The notes: generated from the letters alone by a model not told the origin. A stretch of DNA of 7,804 nucleotides from DATEMK01 sp035275625 (GCA_035275625.1 DATEMK010000317.1:1-7804), one strand, 5' to 3'. Shown: positions 1-7,322, numbered from the stretch's first letter. Numbers and translations are program-made.

Positions 1-3000
1 TCTTTTCTTTTTTCATTTACAGAACTGCGCATCCGCTTACTGAATTTGTTATTCCCAGGACATTGTTTGCCGCTGTTCCGCTGGCAATTTTTATTTCTTC
101 CTTTTTTATTGAATACGTAAAAAAAAATATCAATTCAATTGCAGGAATATTTTTTCTCCTTGCCACGCTGCATCTCATCGGATTTTTTTATGTCAATGAT
201 TTTAAAACACATTTTGAGTTTGCCATTCTTACACTGATTCTTTTTTCTAACCTGCATCTTCACCGTGTGCTCTTTGTAGTGCTTTATAACGTTATCATTC
301 TTTCCGTTCTGGAATATATGTTTATTATGTATTCAGGCTCGGGGATAAACCCTTTTATCTTTTTCGTATTTGTGTTGGCAGTCATGATGATTTGCATAAC
401 GTACCAGTTGTACCGGCTGCGGTTGCAGAAATCATTAAGTGAGCGTGAAAAATTACTCACCGGTATTTTTAACCAGTCAAATGATGCATGGTTTTTATTT
501 GATATGTTTTCTGCAAAAGCAGTGGATGCAAATGACAAAGCATTGGCGCTTTTTGAAATGGAGGACAGGAATGATTTGTTTTATTTTAGTCTTCCTGATT
601 TGCTTGGCAGGAATTACGATCTTGCTTTGTTACCTGGTTTGATTATCAATGGAGAATTTGCTGAAACGGAGGTTATATGCAAATCGAAAAAGGAAAAAGA
701 GTTGTGCCTGAGCGTCAACATATCAAAGGTGCCGGGTTCTCAGAATTTAGCCTATTGCCGGTGCCTTGATTTCAGCAAAGAAAGGGATCAAAGGGAATTA
801 CTGAAAGCAAGGGCTCTTGAAGTGAGGTATTTTCTTGAGAACATGGATGAAAGCGTTGTGGTTTGCAGCGATGATGGAAACATTAAACTCATCAGCAAAA
901 ATTTTTGCGAATTGCTGGGGTATTCCCAGCAGGAGTTAACCAAACCCGGCAGGCTGTTTACGATCATTAATCAAAACCTGGGTTTTGAAAACAGGGAACA
1001 GGATTTTATTAAAACTTTTGAAATCAAATACCGCACACCGACCGGGAAAGAAATCCTGCTGGAATTTTCGGGGAAGAAAATAAAAAGTCTTTTAAATGAA
1101 GAAAAAAATAATTTATGGGTAATCCATAACCTTACTTCTTCAAAACAAAGCGAAGTGAGTGTTTATGAGGATATACCAGGGTTCGGAAAAATATTCAGGG
1201 AAGGGCATTTTGGAGTGGCTGTACTAAGTCGTGATCAAAAAATTCTAAGGGCAAATTCTGCATTTTCTGAAATGCTTGGCTACAGTGAAACGGATCTGAA
1301 AAAGCTGACGCTGACGGATCTTCTACCATTTGATGATGCATCGGACATGAATGAAGACATCCGCAATGTGTATGACGGACTGCTGTCTTCAGTAAGAAAA
1401 GAAAAAAGATTTATCCGCTATAACAAAAATCCCGTCTGGACTAATTTCACTGCTTCATTTTACTCAGCTCATAACGACCAGGATAAACAGGTTATCGTAA
1501 TGATTGAAGACATTACGGCAACTAAAAAAATGGAAATCGAGCTAAGGCAAGTGAATGCTAACGTAACCGCCCTTATTGAAAGCACCAACGATGCCATCTG
1601 CTCCCTTGATTTTAATCACAAAATAATTGTCATTAACATTCCTTTTATCAGTAAATTTTATGATCAGTATAAAATAAAACTCAGGAAAGGAATGAATTTT
1701 CTTGAAGCTTTGCCTGCTGAGCACCAGGTGCAATGGAAGCTGCAGCACGATCGTGCCATGAAAGGTGATAAAATTAACTATGAAGAAACGATTAATCTTG
1801 CTGACGGAACAAAAGGTTATTTTGAAACTTCTTTGCATCCGATTGTGTCTGATGCCGGCTTAATATTAGGCATCACTTATTTTTCGAGAGATGTAACTGT
1901 GAGAAGAAATTTTGAAGAGGAATTGCTCAAAGCAAAGCAGGAGGCTGAAAGAGCCGCTGACTCCAAGTCACAGTTCCTTGCCACCATGAGCCATGAAATA
2001 CGTACTCCGCTCAGTGGCCTCATCGGGATGCTTGATCTTCTGAAAGACACCAGGCTTGATTTTAACCAGTCAAAATATGTGGATAAGATTCAACTGAGCG
2101 GTGAAGCATTGCTGCAAATTATAAATGACATCCTCGACTTTTCAAAAATTGAATCGGATAAAATGGAAATTGATTCTCATCCTTTTGAACTGAAGAGTTG
2201 TATTGATGAAACCTATGACATTCTTTCTTACAAAGCGAAAGCAAAAAACATTGACCTGCTGTATAACATTGACCCGGCAATTCCTTCCATGATCACAGGC
2301 GATAAATCACGGTTAAGGCAGGTATTAATAAACCTTGTGGGCAATGCCATCAAATTCACAAAAGAAGGACACGTTATTATTTCGATAAATAAAAACAGCG
2401 GTGATGCGGACGGTATGGAATTGCAGTTTGCCGTAAAAGATACAGGTATCGGAATTTCTCCTGAACAAACAGAAAAACTCTTCAAAGCATTTTCGCAGGC
2501 CGATGTTTCCACGTTCAGAAAATACGGGGGCACCGGTTTAGGGCTTGTCATCAGTTCAAAGCTCATTTCGCTTATGGATGGTAAAATCTGGGTGAAAAGC
2601 AACCCGGGTGAAGGTTCGGTTTTTTATTTTACGATTAAAACCAAGCCTTCCTTTGAATTCGTCACACCGGTTGACGATTCAACTGCTGAAAATAAAATAC
2701 AGGAAAAAAATATTTTAAAGCCCGGAAATATAAATTTTAATCTTGCAGAAAAAATTCCTCTTAAAATTCTTGTTGCCGAAGATGACGGGGTCAACCAGCT
2801 TGTTATTAAGACACACTTAAAAAGATTGGGATATGATGCAGAAGTGGTGAGTGACGGATTGGAAGTGCTGGATAAAATGGCAGGTGAAAAATATGATCTC
2901 ATTTTCATGGATGTGCAGATGCCGCAGTTAGACGGGCTGGAAACCACGAGGGAAATAATAAAAATCCTGCCTTCTGAAAAGCGTCCTAAAATTATTGCCA

Positions 3001-3521
3001 TGACTGCTTTTGCGATGCAGGGCGATAAAGAAAAATGTATTGAAGCGGGCATGGACGATTATGTTTCAAAACCCATCCGTATCGAGGAAATTCAAAGTAA
3101 AATTGAAAAATGGGGAGTTTTAAAACCTCAGAATAATACCGGGAAAAAAGAATCAGCGCTGCTGACGGATGAAATAATTGACCAGGGTGCAATAGACCGC
3201 CTCACCTTTCTCGGTGGCGAAAGCGACAATGTTTTTCTTTCACAGGTCATCAGCATGTTTTTAAAGCAGGCTCCCGGTGTGATTGCTGATATTCTTGAAA
3301 ATGAAAAAAAAGGCGACATCGAAAAAATGTGGCAGGCTGCGCATAAGCTTAAAGGAAGCAGCCTGAACACAGGCGCTAAACAGCTGGCTGAACAATGCCT
3401 GCTTATTGAAACAAAAGGCAAAAACGGGGACTTAAAAGATATTGGAAATTTAACCTCCCGGTTAAAAAGTATTTTTGAAAAAACTGAAACGGAGCTGAAG
3501 AAACTTTTGCAGGAGGTTTGA
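1..3521 (+). CDS. Membrane-bound hybrid sensor histidine kinase with four PAS-like domains, receiver and Hpt (5' partial)
   Basis: The frame is open to the left edge (first full codon at 3) and encodes hydrophobic sequence before the TTG at 63, so the gene starts outside the window; TTG 63 is only the first permissive codon. Numbering from that TTG: about five membrane helices (residues 4-117), then PAS-like domains near 129-240, 250-360, 376-490 and 500-615. The HisKA H-box SHEIRTPL has His644. The ATPase domain has N-box Asn757/Asn761, DTGIGI (793-798) and GGTGLGL (822-828). The receiver (901-1018) has Glu906/Asp907, phospho-acceptor Asp950, Thr981 and Lys1003. A C-terminal Hpt domain has His1094 in AAHKLKGSS. 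All phosphotransfer residues are present, so an active His-Asp-His relay is expected, autophosphorylating at the inner membrane and passing phosphate to a separate response regulator not seen here. The architecture resembles BarA/ArcB-type tripartite kinases, but the ligand and target are unknown. It converges on the 3539-5029 gene. Confidence 0.96.
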   Translation, partial: FSFFIYRTAHPLTEFVIPRTLFAAVPLAIFISSFFIEYVKKNINSIAGIFFLLATLHLIGFFYVNDFKTHFEFAILTLILFSNLHLHRVLFVVLYNVIILSVLEYMFIMYSGSGINPFIFFVFVLAVMMICITYQLYRLRLQKSLSEREKLLTGIFNQSNDAWFLFDMFSAKAVDANDKALALFEMEDRNDLFYFSLPDLLGRNYDLALLPGLIINGEFAETEVICKSKKEKELCLSVNISKVPGSQNLAYCRCLDFSKERDQRELLKARALEVRYFLENMDESVVVCSDDGNIKLISKNFCELLGYSQQELTKPGRLFTIINQNLGFENREQDFIKTFEIKYRTPTGKEILLEFSGKKIKSLLNEEKNNLWVIHNLTSSKQSEVSVYEDIPGFGKIFREGHFGVAVLSRDQKILRANSAFSEMLGYSETDLKKLTLTDLLPFDDASDMNEDIRNVYDGLLSSVRKEKRFIRYNKNPVWTNFTASFYSAHNDQDKQVIVMIEDITATKKMEIELRQVNANVTALIESTNDAICSLDFNHKIIVINIPFISKFYDQYKIKLRKGMNFLEALPAEHQVQWKLQHDRAMKGDKINYEETINLADGTKGYFETSLHPIVSDAGLILGITYFSRDVTVRRNFEEELLKAKQEAERAADSKSQFLATMSHEIRTPLSGLIGMLDLLKDTRLDFNQSKYVDKIQLSGEALLQIINDILDFSKIESDKMEIDSHPFELKSCIDETYDILSYKAKAKNIDLLYNIDPAIPSMITGDKSRLRQVLINLVGNAIKFTKEGHVIISINKNSGDADGMELQFAVKDTGIGISPEQTEKLFKAFSQADVSTFRKYGGTGLGLVISSKLISLMDGKIWVKSNPGEGSVFYFTIKTKPSFEFVTPVDDSTAENKIQEKNILKPGNINFNLAEKIPLKILVAEDDGVNQLVIKTHLKRLGYDAEVVSDGLEVLDKMAGEKYDLIFMDVQMPQLDGLETTREIIKILPSEKRPKIIAMTAFAMQGDKEKCIEAGMDDYVSKPIRIEEIQSKIEKWGVLKPQNNTGKKESALLTDEIIDQGAIDRLTFLGGESDNVFLSQVISMFLKQAPGVIADILENEKKGDIEKMWQAAHKLKGSSLNTGAKQLAEQCLLIETKGKNGDLKDIGNLTSRLKSIFEKTETELKKLLQEV

Positions 3522-3533
3522 GTTTTATTACTC

Positions 3534-3553
3534 CCTGCCTACCGGCAGGCAGG
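3534..3553. repeat. 20-bp GC-rich near-perfect palindrome between and within convergent gene ends
   Basis: CCTGCCTACCGGCAGGCAGG reads the same on both strands except for one mismatched pair (A3541 against C3546). The arms are CCTGCCT (3534-3540) and AGGCAGG (3547-3553). It is far more GC-rich than its surroundings. On the minus strand it supplies the last sense codons (Pro-Ala-Cys-Arg) and the TAG stop of the 3539-5029 gene. It could act as a structural transcription block between the two convergent genes, but neither side has a run of T, so it is not a classical intrinsic terminator. It looks like one copy of a dispersed palindromic repeat; copy number cannot be judged from this window. Confidence 0.7.
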
Positions 3554-5029
3554 TCTCACCATCTTTCCCCTTACTTCATTTCCTTTTGACGATTTTATAT
3601 TATAAAAATAAATTCCTGCATTCAGATGTTTAACTGAAAAAGAAGCAGAAGCCCCACCTGGCCTCCCCGGAGGGGAGGAAAACTTTTTTTCCATTACTAT
3701 TCTGCCTGATGCATCAAATAAAATAATTTCTGTTGCAGGAAAATTTATTGTTGACCTTATATTAATTACATCATGTGCAGGATTGGGATACATTATTACA
3801 TCATGCACCTGTGTTGCTATTGGATTATTTATACCTGTTGTAAAGTTACCGAGGGAGTCTAATTTCAGAACATAGACATCACGTTCACTAAAGCCTGAAG
3901 TCAGGTAATTATACCTTGTTCCATAAAGAAGCACACCGCCATCATGAGTTGCATGCACGCCCCAAAGGCTCAAATAATCATCATTATGCGAGAAGATTTT
4001 TTGCCACTGAGGAGTCATATTATTATCAAACCCTATCAGGTAAAAATAAGCCGGATTGGGTGCAAAATAATTGCTGTAATTAATTGTACCTCCCGCAAAA
4101 ATATTATTTGGATTAGTAAAATCAATGCCGTTGTTTGGTTCCAAAGTGTTGGTATCAATAATACCGATAAGCGTGTCAGAAACCAGGTTGAGATTGAAAT
4201 CATATTTCCTGAATTGTAATTTAATATCAGATGGATTTGATGACGTATCAAATTTTGAATTGATAGTTGCAAATACGGAGTCATTGAGCCATCTTGCAGT
4301 AACGATGATTTGTCCTGTCATATCAACTATTGTATCAATAGTATTTGAATTGGATACTTTTAAAATTTCATTACCCATACCGCCCACTCCGCCATTATTA
4401 ATGAAAAGAAAATAACCCGATGTGTCCGGCAGATTAAGAATGTCAAAGCCGGAAACCCAGCCGGGAGCAAAACCGGGATAAAAAGATTGTAATGAATCAC
4501 CGTCAGGGCTTATTTTATATAAAAACATGCTGCTGTGGAAAATTGTGTCATAAGAGTAGCCGGTTAGCAATAATTCATTCTGCGGACCTTTTTTTAAGCG
4601 CATAACATATTCTGAAGAATTTGTGCCGCCAAAGGATTTGAAATCTAAAATGTTTAAGTCATTGTCCATCTTATAATATAAAATTTGCCGGTCAGTACTA
4701 TTTACCAATGGGGCATCACCCGTAATAACAAATACACTGTCATTCAGCCTTAAGATATGTTCAAGAAATAAATAATCATTGATATTAAAGGCAGGAATTG
4801 TTAAAGTTTTAATTGTATCACCTGCCGGATTGAGCTTAATTATTAAACCTGAAAAAAAAGAGCCAAAAACACCTTTCCATCCAATTAAATAATAATTACC
4901 GGCAGTGTCCTGTATTACATCCTGTATTACTTCATCATCAGGAGTGGAGTAAATAAATTCAAATGACTGGGCGGATAACTGCGCAGTCATTTGAATCAGT
5001 ATTGCAAAAACAATAATCAGTTTTTTCAT
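3539..5029 (-). CDS. Secreted protein with type IX secretion C-terminal sorting domain
   Basis: The 496-residue product starts at the ATG at 5029 with a clear signal peptide (MKKLIIVFAILIQMTAQLSA, cleavage likely before QS at 21). Residues 22-395 are a beta-rich body with repeated units such as GNYYLIG, NELLLTG, DGGVLLYG and VYVLKLDSLG. This pattern suits a repeat or propeller-like fold of the delta-60/SBBP type, but no catalytic motif is recognisable. Residues about 408-496 are a type A sorting domain: VIMYPNP (411-417), then ILFDASGRIV and LNAGIYFYNIKS. Such domains route proteins through the outer-membrane type IX machinery and are then removed, usually with surface anchoring. Two oddities occur in this domain. 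Residues 451-463 (SSPPGRPGGASAS) look like an in-frame insertion from a palindromic repeat, and the final residues RPACR plus the stop come from a second palindrome in place of a more typical end. The promoter is unclear; a hairpin precedes the start. Confidence 0.93.
   Translation of the reverse strand: MKKLIIVFAILIQMTAQLSAQSFEFIYSTPDDEVIQDVIQDTAGNYYLIGWKGVFGSFFSGLIIKLNPAGDTIKTLTIPAFNINDYLFLEHILRLNDSVFVITGDAPLVNSTDRQILYYKMDNDLNILDFKSFGGTNSSEYVMRLKKGPQNELLLTGYSYDTIFHSSMFLYKISPDGDSLQSFYPGFAPGWVSGFDILNLPDTSGYFLFINNGGVGGMGNEILKVSNSNTIDTIVDMTGQIIVTARWLNDSVFATINSKFDTSSNPSDIKLQFRKYDFNLNLVSDTLIGIIDTNTLEPNNGIDFTNPNNIFAGGTINYSNYFAPNPAYFYLIGFDNNMTPQWQKIFSHNDDYLSLWGVHATHDGGVLLYGTRYNYLTSGFSERDVYVLKLDSLGNFTTGINNPIATQVHDVIMYPNPAHDVINIRSTINFPATEIILFDASGRIVMEKKFSSPPGRPGGASASFSVKHLNAGIYFYNIKSSKGNEVRGKMVRPACR
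3641..3679 (-). repeat. In-frame palindromic repeat insertion inside the sorting domain
   Basis: The core on the plus strand is CCTCCCC (3662-3668), loop GGA, GGGGAGG (3672-3678), a perfect 7-bp stem. With its flank it encodes SSPPGRPGGASAS between two beta strands of the sorting domain (residues 451-463). Removing about 36-39 bases would join KKFS directly to VKHLNAGIYFY, the usual spacing in this domain family. The flanks both read Phe-Ser as TTTTC (TTT TCC before, TTT TCA after), which could be a short target duplication. The boundaries are estimated. It is interpreted as a mobile or dispersed palindromic element tolerated inside a coding sequence; the alternative is a naturally long proline-glycine loop. 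Confidence 0.55.
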
Positions 5030-5037
5030 TTCAGTAC

Positions 5038-5076
5038 TTTCATACGAGTCTCCCGTTTTTCACGGGGACTATGAAA
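5038..5076 (-). promoter_or_regulatory. Imperfect hairpin just upstream of the type IX secreted protein start
   Basis: Arms TTTCAT (5038-5043) and ATGAAA (5071-5076) enclose AGTC (5047-5050) and GACT (5067-5070), then CCCGT (5052-5056) and ACGGG (5062-5066), around a five-base loop TTTTC. Bulges are ACG and one T. Read on the minus strand, the structure ends eight bases before the ATG at 5029, so it could cover the ribosome landing site. It also lies downstream of the 5139-5870 gene but lacks a following U-tract, so a simple terminator is less likely. The function is inferred from position only. Confidence 0.4.
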
Positions 5077-5138
5077 CTTTCAAAGCCGTTAAGATAAGTG
5101 TAAATGTAAAAATATTTTTGGTTAAGCTCATTTCTTTC

Positions 5139-5870
5139 TTAAGGATTATATTGTATTTGATAAATTTGTGGGATGCTGTCTTTATTAAAACCAATTTTAA
5201 AGTTATTACTGTTAAAATGATAGTTTGAAATTTCTATTTCTTTGTATTGTACATCATCCCTGAATGTGATTTTTTCAATAAATTTATAAGGGAAAAATGA
5301 GTCCATGTCTATAAAAATTGTCATTTGTGCATTTTGTATTTCTTCAGCTTTTAGAGAATTAACTTGTATTTTCAAAGCATTAATATTCTTGTCTTTGATT
5401 TTATTAAATGAAATTGCATACTCATTGGTATCTTTTGCAATTTCAGTTAAAATATTTTTTTCATTAAAAATTAATTCATATAGTAAATATGTTTCAATAC
5501 TTCCTTTTAAAGTTGAAGCGCGCTGATAATCGTGTAAGATATTAGCTGTGGAGTCATTATGATTAATACCATAAAAAACAGAATCATTATAAATTTTTTC
5601 CGTGCGATTATGAAAAAATTTTATTTTATATTTTTTATCAGTTACTCCAAACCTGGTTGGTAATTCAAATGTGCAACTTGCATTTAATTTTGAAGTATCA
5701 TTTGTCAAAAGATATTTATACTTTATACTTACATCGTAGTAACCATTTTTTATTTCATTTATATTTTGAACTGTTTTATTTAATATTTCCAGAGGTGGTA
5801 AATTTTGATTAAAAACACAACTTTCTGTAAATGGAAAAAATAATATTATGATTCCTAATAAAGGTTTCAT
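5139..5870 (-). CDS. Exported LolA-like protein of unknown function, very AT-rich
   Basis: The frame can start at ATG 5903, overlapping the preceding gene by 17 bases, but the ATG at 5870 is preferred because it opens directly with the export signal MKPLLGIIILFFPFTESC and leaves a 16-base gap. That gives 243 residues. The Cys ending this segment could be lipidated, but FTESC is a poor lipobox. The mature part opens with LEILNKTVQNINEIKNGYYDVSIKYKY and continues with alternating beta strands to a strand pair around FIDMDSFFPYKFIEKITF. This resembles the LolA-like N-terminal half of exported TlpA-type thioredoxin proteins of Bacteroidota, but no redox domain or CxxC follows. The fold assignment is inference; the function is unknown. 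Hand counts of four 60-base lines in the gene give 12, 13, 15 and 20 G+C, against 27 in a sampled kinase line. It probably shares a transcript with the cysteine-rich gene upstream. Confidence 0.82.
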   Translation of the reverse strand: MKPLLGIIILFFPFTESCVFNQNLPPLEILNKTVQNINEIKNGYYDVSIKYKYLLTNDTSKLNASCTFELPTRFGVTDKKYKIKFFHNRTEKIYNDSVFYGINHNDSTANILHDYQRASTLKGSIETYLLYELIFNEKNILTEIAKDTNEYAISFNKIKDKNINALKIQVNSLKAEEIQNAQMTIFIDMDSFFPYKFIEKITFRDDVQYKEIEISNYHFNSNNFKIGFNKDSIPQIYQIQYNP

Positions 5871-5886
5871 GTCAATGAAATTTATT

Positions 5887-6417
5887 TTAGTCAAATTCGA
5901 CATTATTAGCCTTAACTAAAACTGCGCCTCCGGTGATGCTTCTGTATGAAACGGTGACTATCATAGTGCATTCTGTACAAGTTCCGATTTTATAACATGA
6001 AAAGCTGCCTCCGCCCAAAACAGATATATCGCATCCACATACAGCCGTTCCACTACAGTTCCCCGAACAAAAACAGTCAATGTGTACCGCTATTTGCCTT
6101 AAGTGTTCACTATTATTATTTTCATAGGGAATTAACCAATATCCATCATCGTCAGGAACACTGCAGGAATAGCCTCCTTCTTCATCTCGTGTAACTTCTA
6201 AATCAGTTAAATTATAAAACATATGGCGATCATTTTCCGTTGCTGTCTCATAAGATTTTATAACGTGAACCTCTCCATCAGCATTTGTTGTTAAACGCAT
6301 TATTATTACTTCAGTTGGATTAGCCGGATTTAATGATCTATAATCTGCGTTTTGAGCTTTGCAATTTACCATTGCAAAACAAAGAATCATTCCTGTAATC
6401 AATAATTTATTTTTCAT
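5887..6417 (-). CDS. Secreted cysteine-rich protein of unknown function
   Basis: The frame extends to a TTG at 6444, but the ATG at 6415-6417 is the better start because it begins the signal peptide MKNKLLITGMILCFAMVNC-KAQ; this gives 176 residues. Cleavage is probably in or after CKAQ; the Cys in MVNC is a weak lipobox candidate. The first 100 mature residues are acidic and polar, with segments such as PTEVIIMRL and DDDGYWLIPYE. The C-terminal third holds eight cysteines in a tight pattern: CFCSGNC, then CGC, then C, then CTEC (Cys 115, 117, 121, 127, 129, 141, 147, 150 from the chosen Met), plus a lone Cys85. The chain ends in a beta-rich tail. Exported, paired cysteines suggest disulfides or metal binding. 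I do not recognise the family. The stop lies 16 bases before the preferred start of the next gene, so the two are likely co-transcribed. Confidence 0.85.
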   Translation of the reverse strand: MKNKLLITGMILCFAMVNCKAQNADYRSLNPANPTEVIIMRLTTNADGEVHVIKSYETATENDRHMFYNLTDLEVTRDEEGGYSCSVPDDDGYWLIPYENNNSEHLRQIAVHIDCFCSGNCSGTAVCGCDISVLGGGSFSCYKIGTCTECTMIVTVSYRSITGGAVLVKANNVEFD

Positions 6418-6444
6418 TTTTTTTCTGACGATTTCATAAATCAA

Positions 6445-6540
6445 AAGCCGACAAAAACTTTCAGTTAACCACTGTAAGCGCAGTAGCCGCGGTGTCTACT
6501 CTTTAAGGATTTTCAGCTCCCTCCTTTTATAAATAAAATT
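6445..6540. other. Intergenic gap with small overlapping dyads
   Basis: This gap lies between the 6541-7242 gene and the cysteine-rich gene, both on the minus strand. ACTG (6471-6474)/CAGT (6481-6484) and AGTAG (6482-6486)/CTACT (6496-6500) form two short hairpins that share bases, so only one can form at a time. AAGGA (6505-6509)/TCCTT (6522-6526) sits just beyond the stop of the 233-residue gene and could be part of a weak terminator, but no U-tract follows on the minus strand. These are short enough to arise by chance. Confidence 0.25.
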
Positions 6541-7242
6541 TTATGAATTAAAAGTCAGGCTCAAAATATCACTCCATTGTCCGATCTCCACATCATTAAT
6601 AACTCCCCGTGCGCGGTACTTACGGTTTTCCGGTACTCCGGGGTTTGCCAGCGCACGCGTATCGTTATAAGGGGAGGAACTGTCAAATGCTAATTTTTCC
6701 CATGCATTGGGGTCAGTTGATCCCACCGGGTGACTGTAAACATTTATTCCGTCAACACCTTCTTTAGAAAATGAAATTTCATTGTTGCCCGGAAGTGATT
6801 TACCTTTTAAAGTAGTTTTATAATTAGCTGCATCAAAAGTGGTTTCATCGCCTATAATTCCCAGATCTTCACCAATGGCTGGGGTATAAGAGCCTTTTGT
6901 TCCTTTAATGCGCATAACCAGTCCGCCAATAAATGTAAAAATACCTGCCTGTGTAAGCGCAGGCGCGACTGCGGGAGTTAATACAGGAAGCGGTCCAAGA
7001 GAAGTGCCCGGAGGCGCAACACTTAAGGTGTTCTTAAATTTTGTTAATTCCTGTGTAAAGGTTTTGCTTTGCTCGATGAGGTTAATAATATAGGAGTAGA
7101 GAGCTGCCATATCATTCACTGTGGTAACCTCGCCTGCTGTGATTCCAAATGTTGCAGAATAACCGCCCAGCTTGCCTGCAAAATTGTTAAGCCAGGTAAC
7201 TCTTTCCGTTTCTCGTGTGGGTAAATAAAATTTCTTTTTCAT
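6541..7242 (-). CDS. Conserved hypothetical protein: helical N-terminal half plus FN3-like C-terminal domain
   Basis: The 233-residue product starts at the ATG at 7242 (MKKKFYLPTRETERVTWLNN) and has no signal peptide or membrane segment, so it is probably cytoplasmic. Residues 10-72 look alpha-helical, starting with a WLNNF segment. Residues 73-97 are a Pro/Ala-rich linker (APPGTSLGPLPVLTP). Residues 105-131 carry a distinctive stretch, LVMRIKGTKG then YTPAIGEDLGIIG. Residues about 150-232 form an FN3-like beta domain, with KYRARGV as the tyrosine-corner strand and GQWSDILSLTF as the last strands. I recognise this layout as an uncharacterised family seen in Bacteroidota and some other phyla, from memory and without a search; its function is unknown. 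Its coding sequence is unusually GC-rich here (one line at 6601 has 38 G+C of 60). The 21-bp array lies 80 bases upstream of the start, so it may be this gene's control region or part of its transcript. Confidence 0.88.
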   Translation of the reverse strand: MKKKFYLPTRETERVTWLNNFAGKLGGYSATFGITAGEVTTVNDMAALYSYIINLIEQSKTFTQELTKFKNTLSVAPPGTSLGPLPVLTPAVAPALTQAGIFTFIGGLVMRIKGTKGSYTPAIGEDLGIIGDETTFDAANYKTTLKGKSLPGNNEISFSKEGVDGINVYSHPVGSTDPNAWEKLAFDSSSPYNDTRALANPGVPENRKYRARGVINDVEIGQWSDILSLTFNS

Positions 7243-7322
7243 AGTTTTTTGTGTTTTTTGGATTAAATTGTTGATTATTAGTTATTTATTAAATCAATTG
7301 AATTGTTTTTATCATTTTATGC
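7243..7322 (-). promoter_or_regulatory. AT-rich leader or probable promoter region of the 233-residue gene
   Basis: This 80-base stretch between the repeat array and the ATG at 7242 is almost entirely A and T. It contains TTGATT (7271-7276) and AATCAA (7292-7297) as a weak dyad and the palindrome CAATTG at 7295-7300. No exact Bacteroidota -7 box (TAnnTTTG) or Shine-Dalgarno sequence was found, so calling it a promoter region rests only on position and composition. Confidence 0.25.

Noticed and set aside
63..65. TTG at 63 as the start of the histidine kinase
   Set aside because: The same frame is open and hydrophobic back to the window edge, so the true start lies upstream and the TTG is internal.
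2228..3421. Several 66-142 residue minus-strand frames under the kinase gene
   Set aside because: They are antisense to a well-supported conserved coding region, with no recognisable domains; they are shadows of the kinase frame.
5030..5138. Remnant thioredoxin domain downstream of the LolA-like gene
   Set aside because: The 109 bases contain no CxxC or TlpA-like sequence in any frame that I could see.
5871..5903. Start of the LolA-like gene at ATG 5903
   Set aside because: It would add eleven polar residues before the signal peptide and overlap the upstream gene; ATG 5870 begins the signal peptide directly. Not strictly excluded.
6418..6444. Start of the cysteine-rich gene at TTG 6444
   Set aside because: It is a rare start codon that adds MIYEIVRKK before a complete signal peptide; ATG 6417 is a better start.
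6507..6527. Strong Shine-Dalgarno AAAGGAGG on the minus strand with a tiny CTG-started leader peptide ending in TAG
   Set aside because: There is only a six-codon frame with a non-standard start, and the genes here do not otherwise use Shine-Dalgarno sequences; most likely chance.
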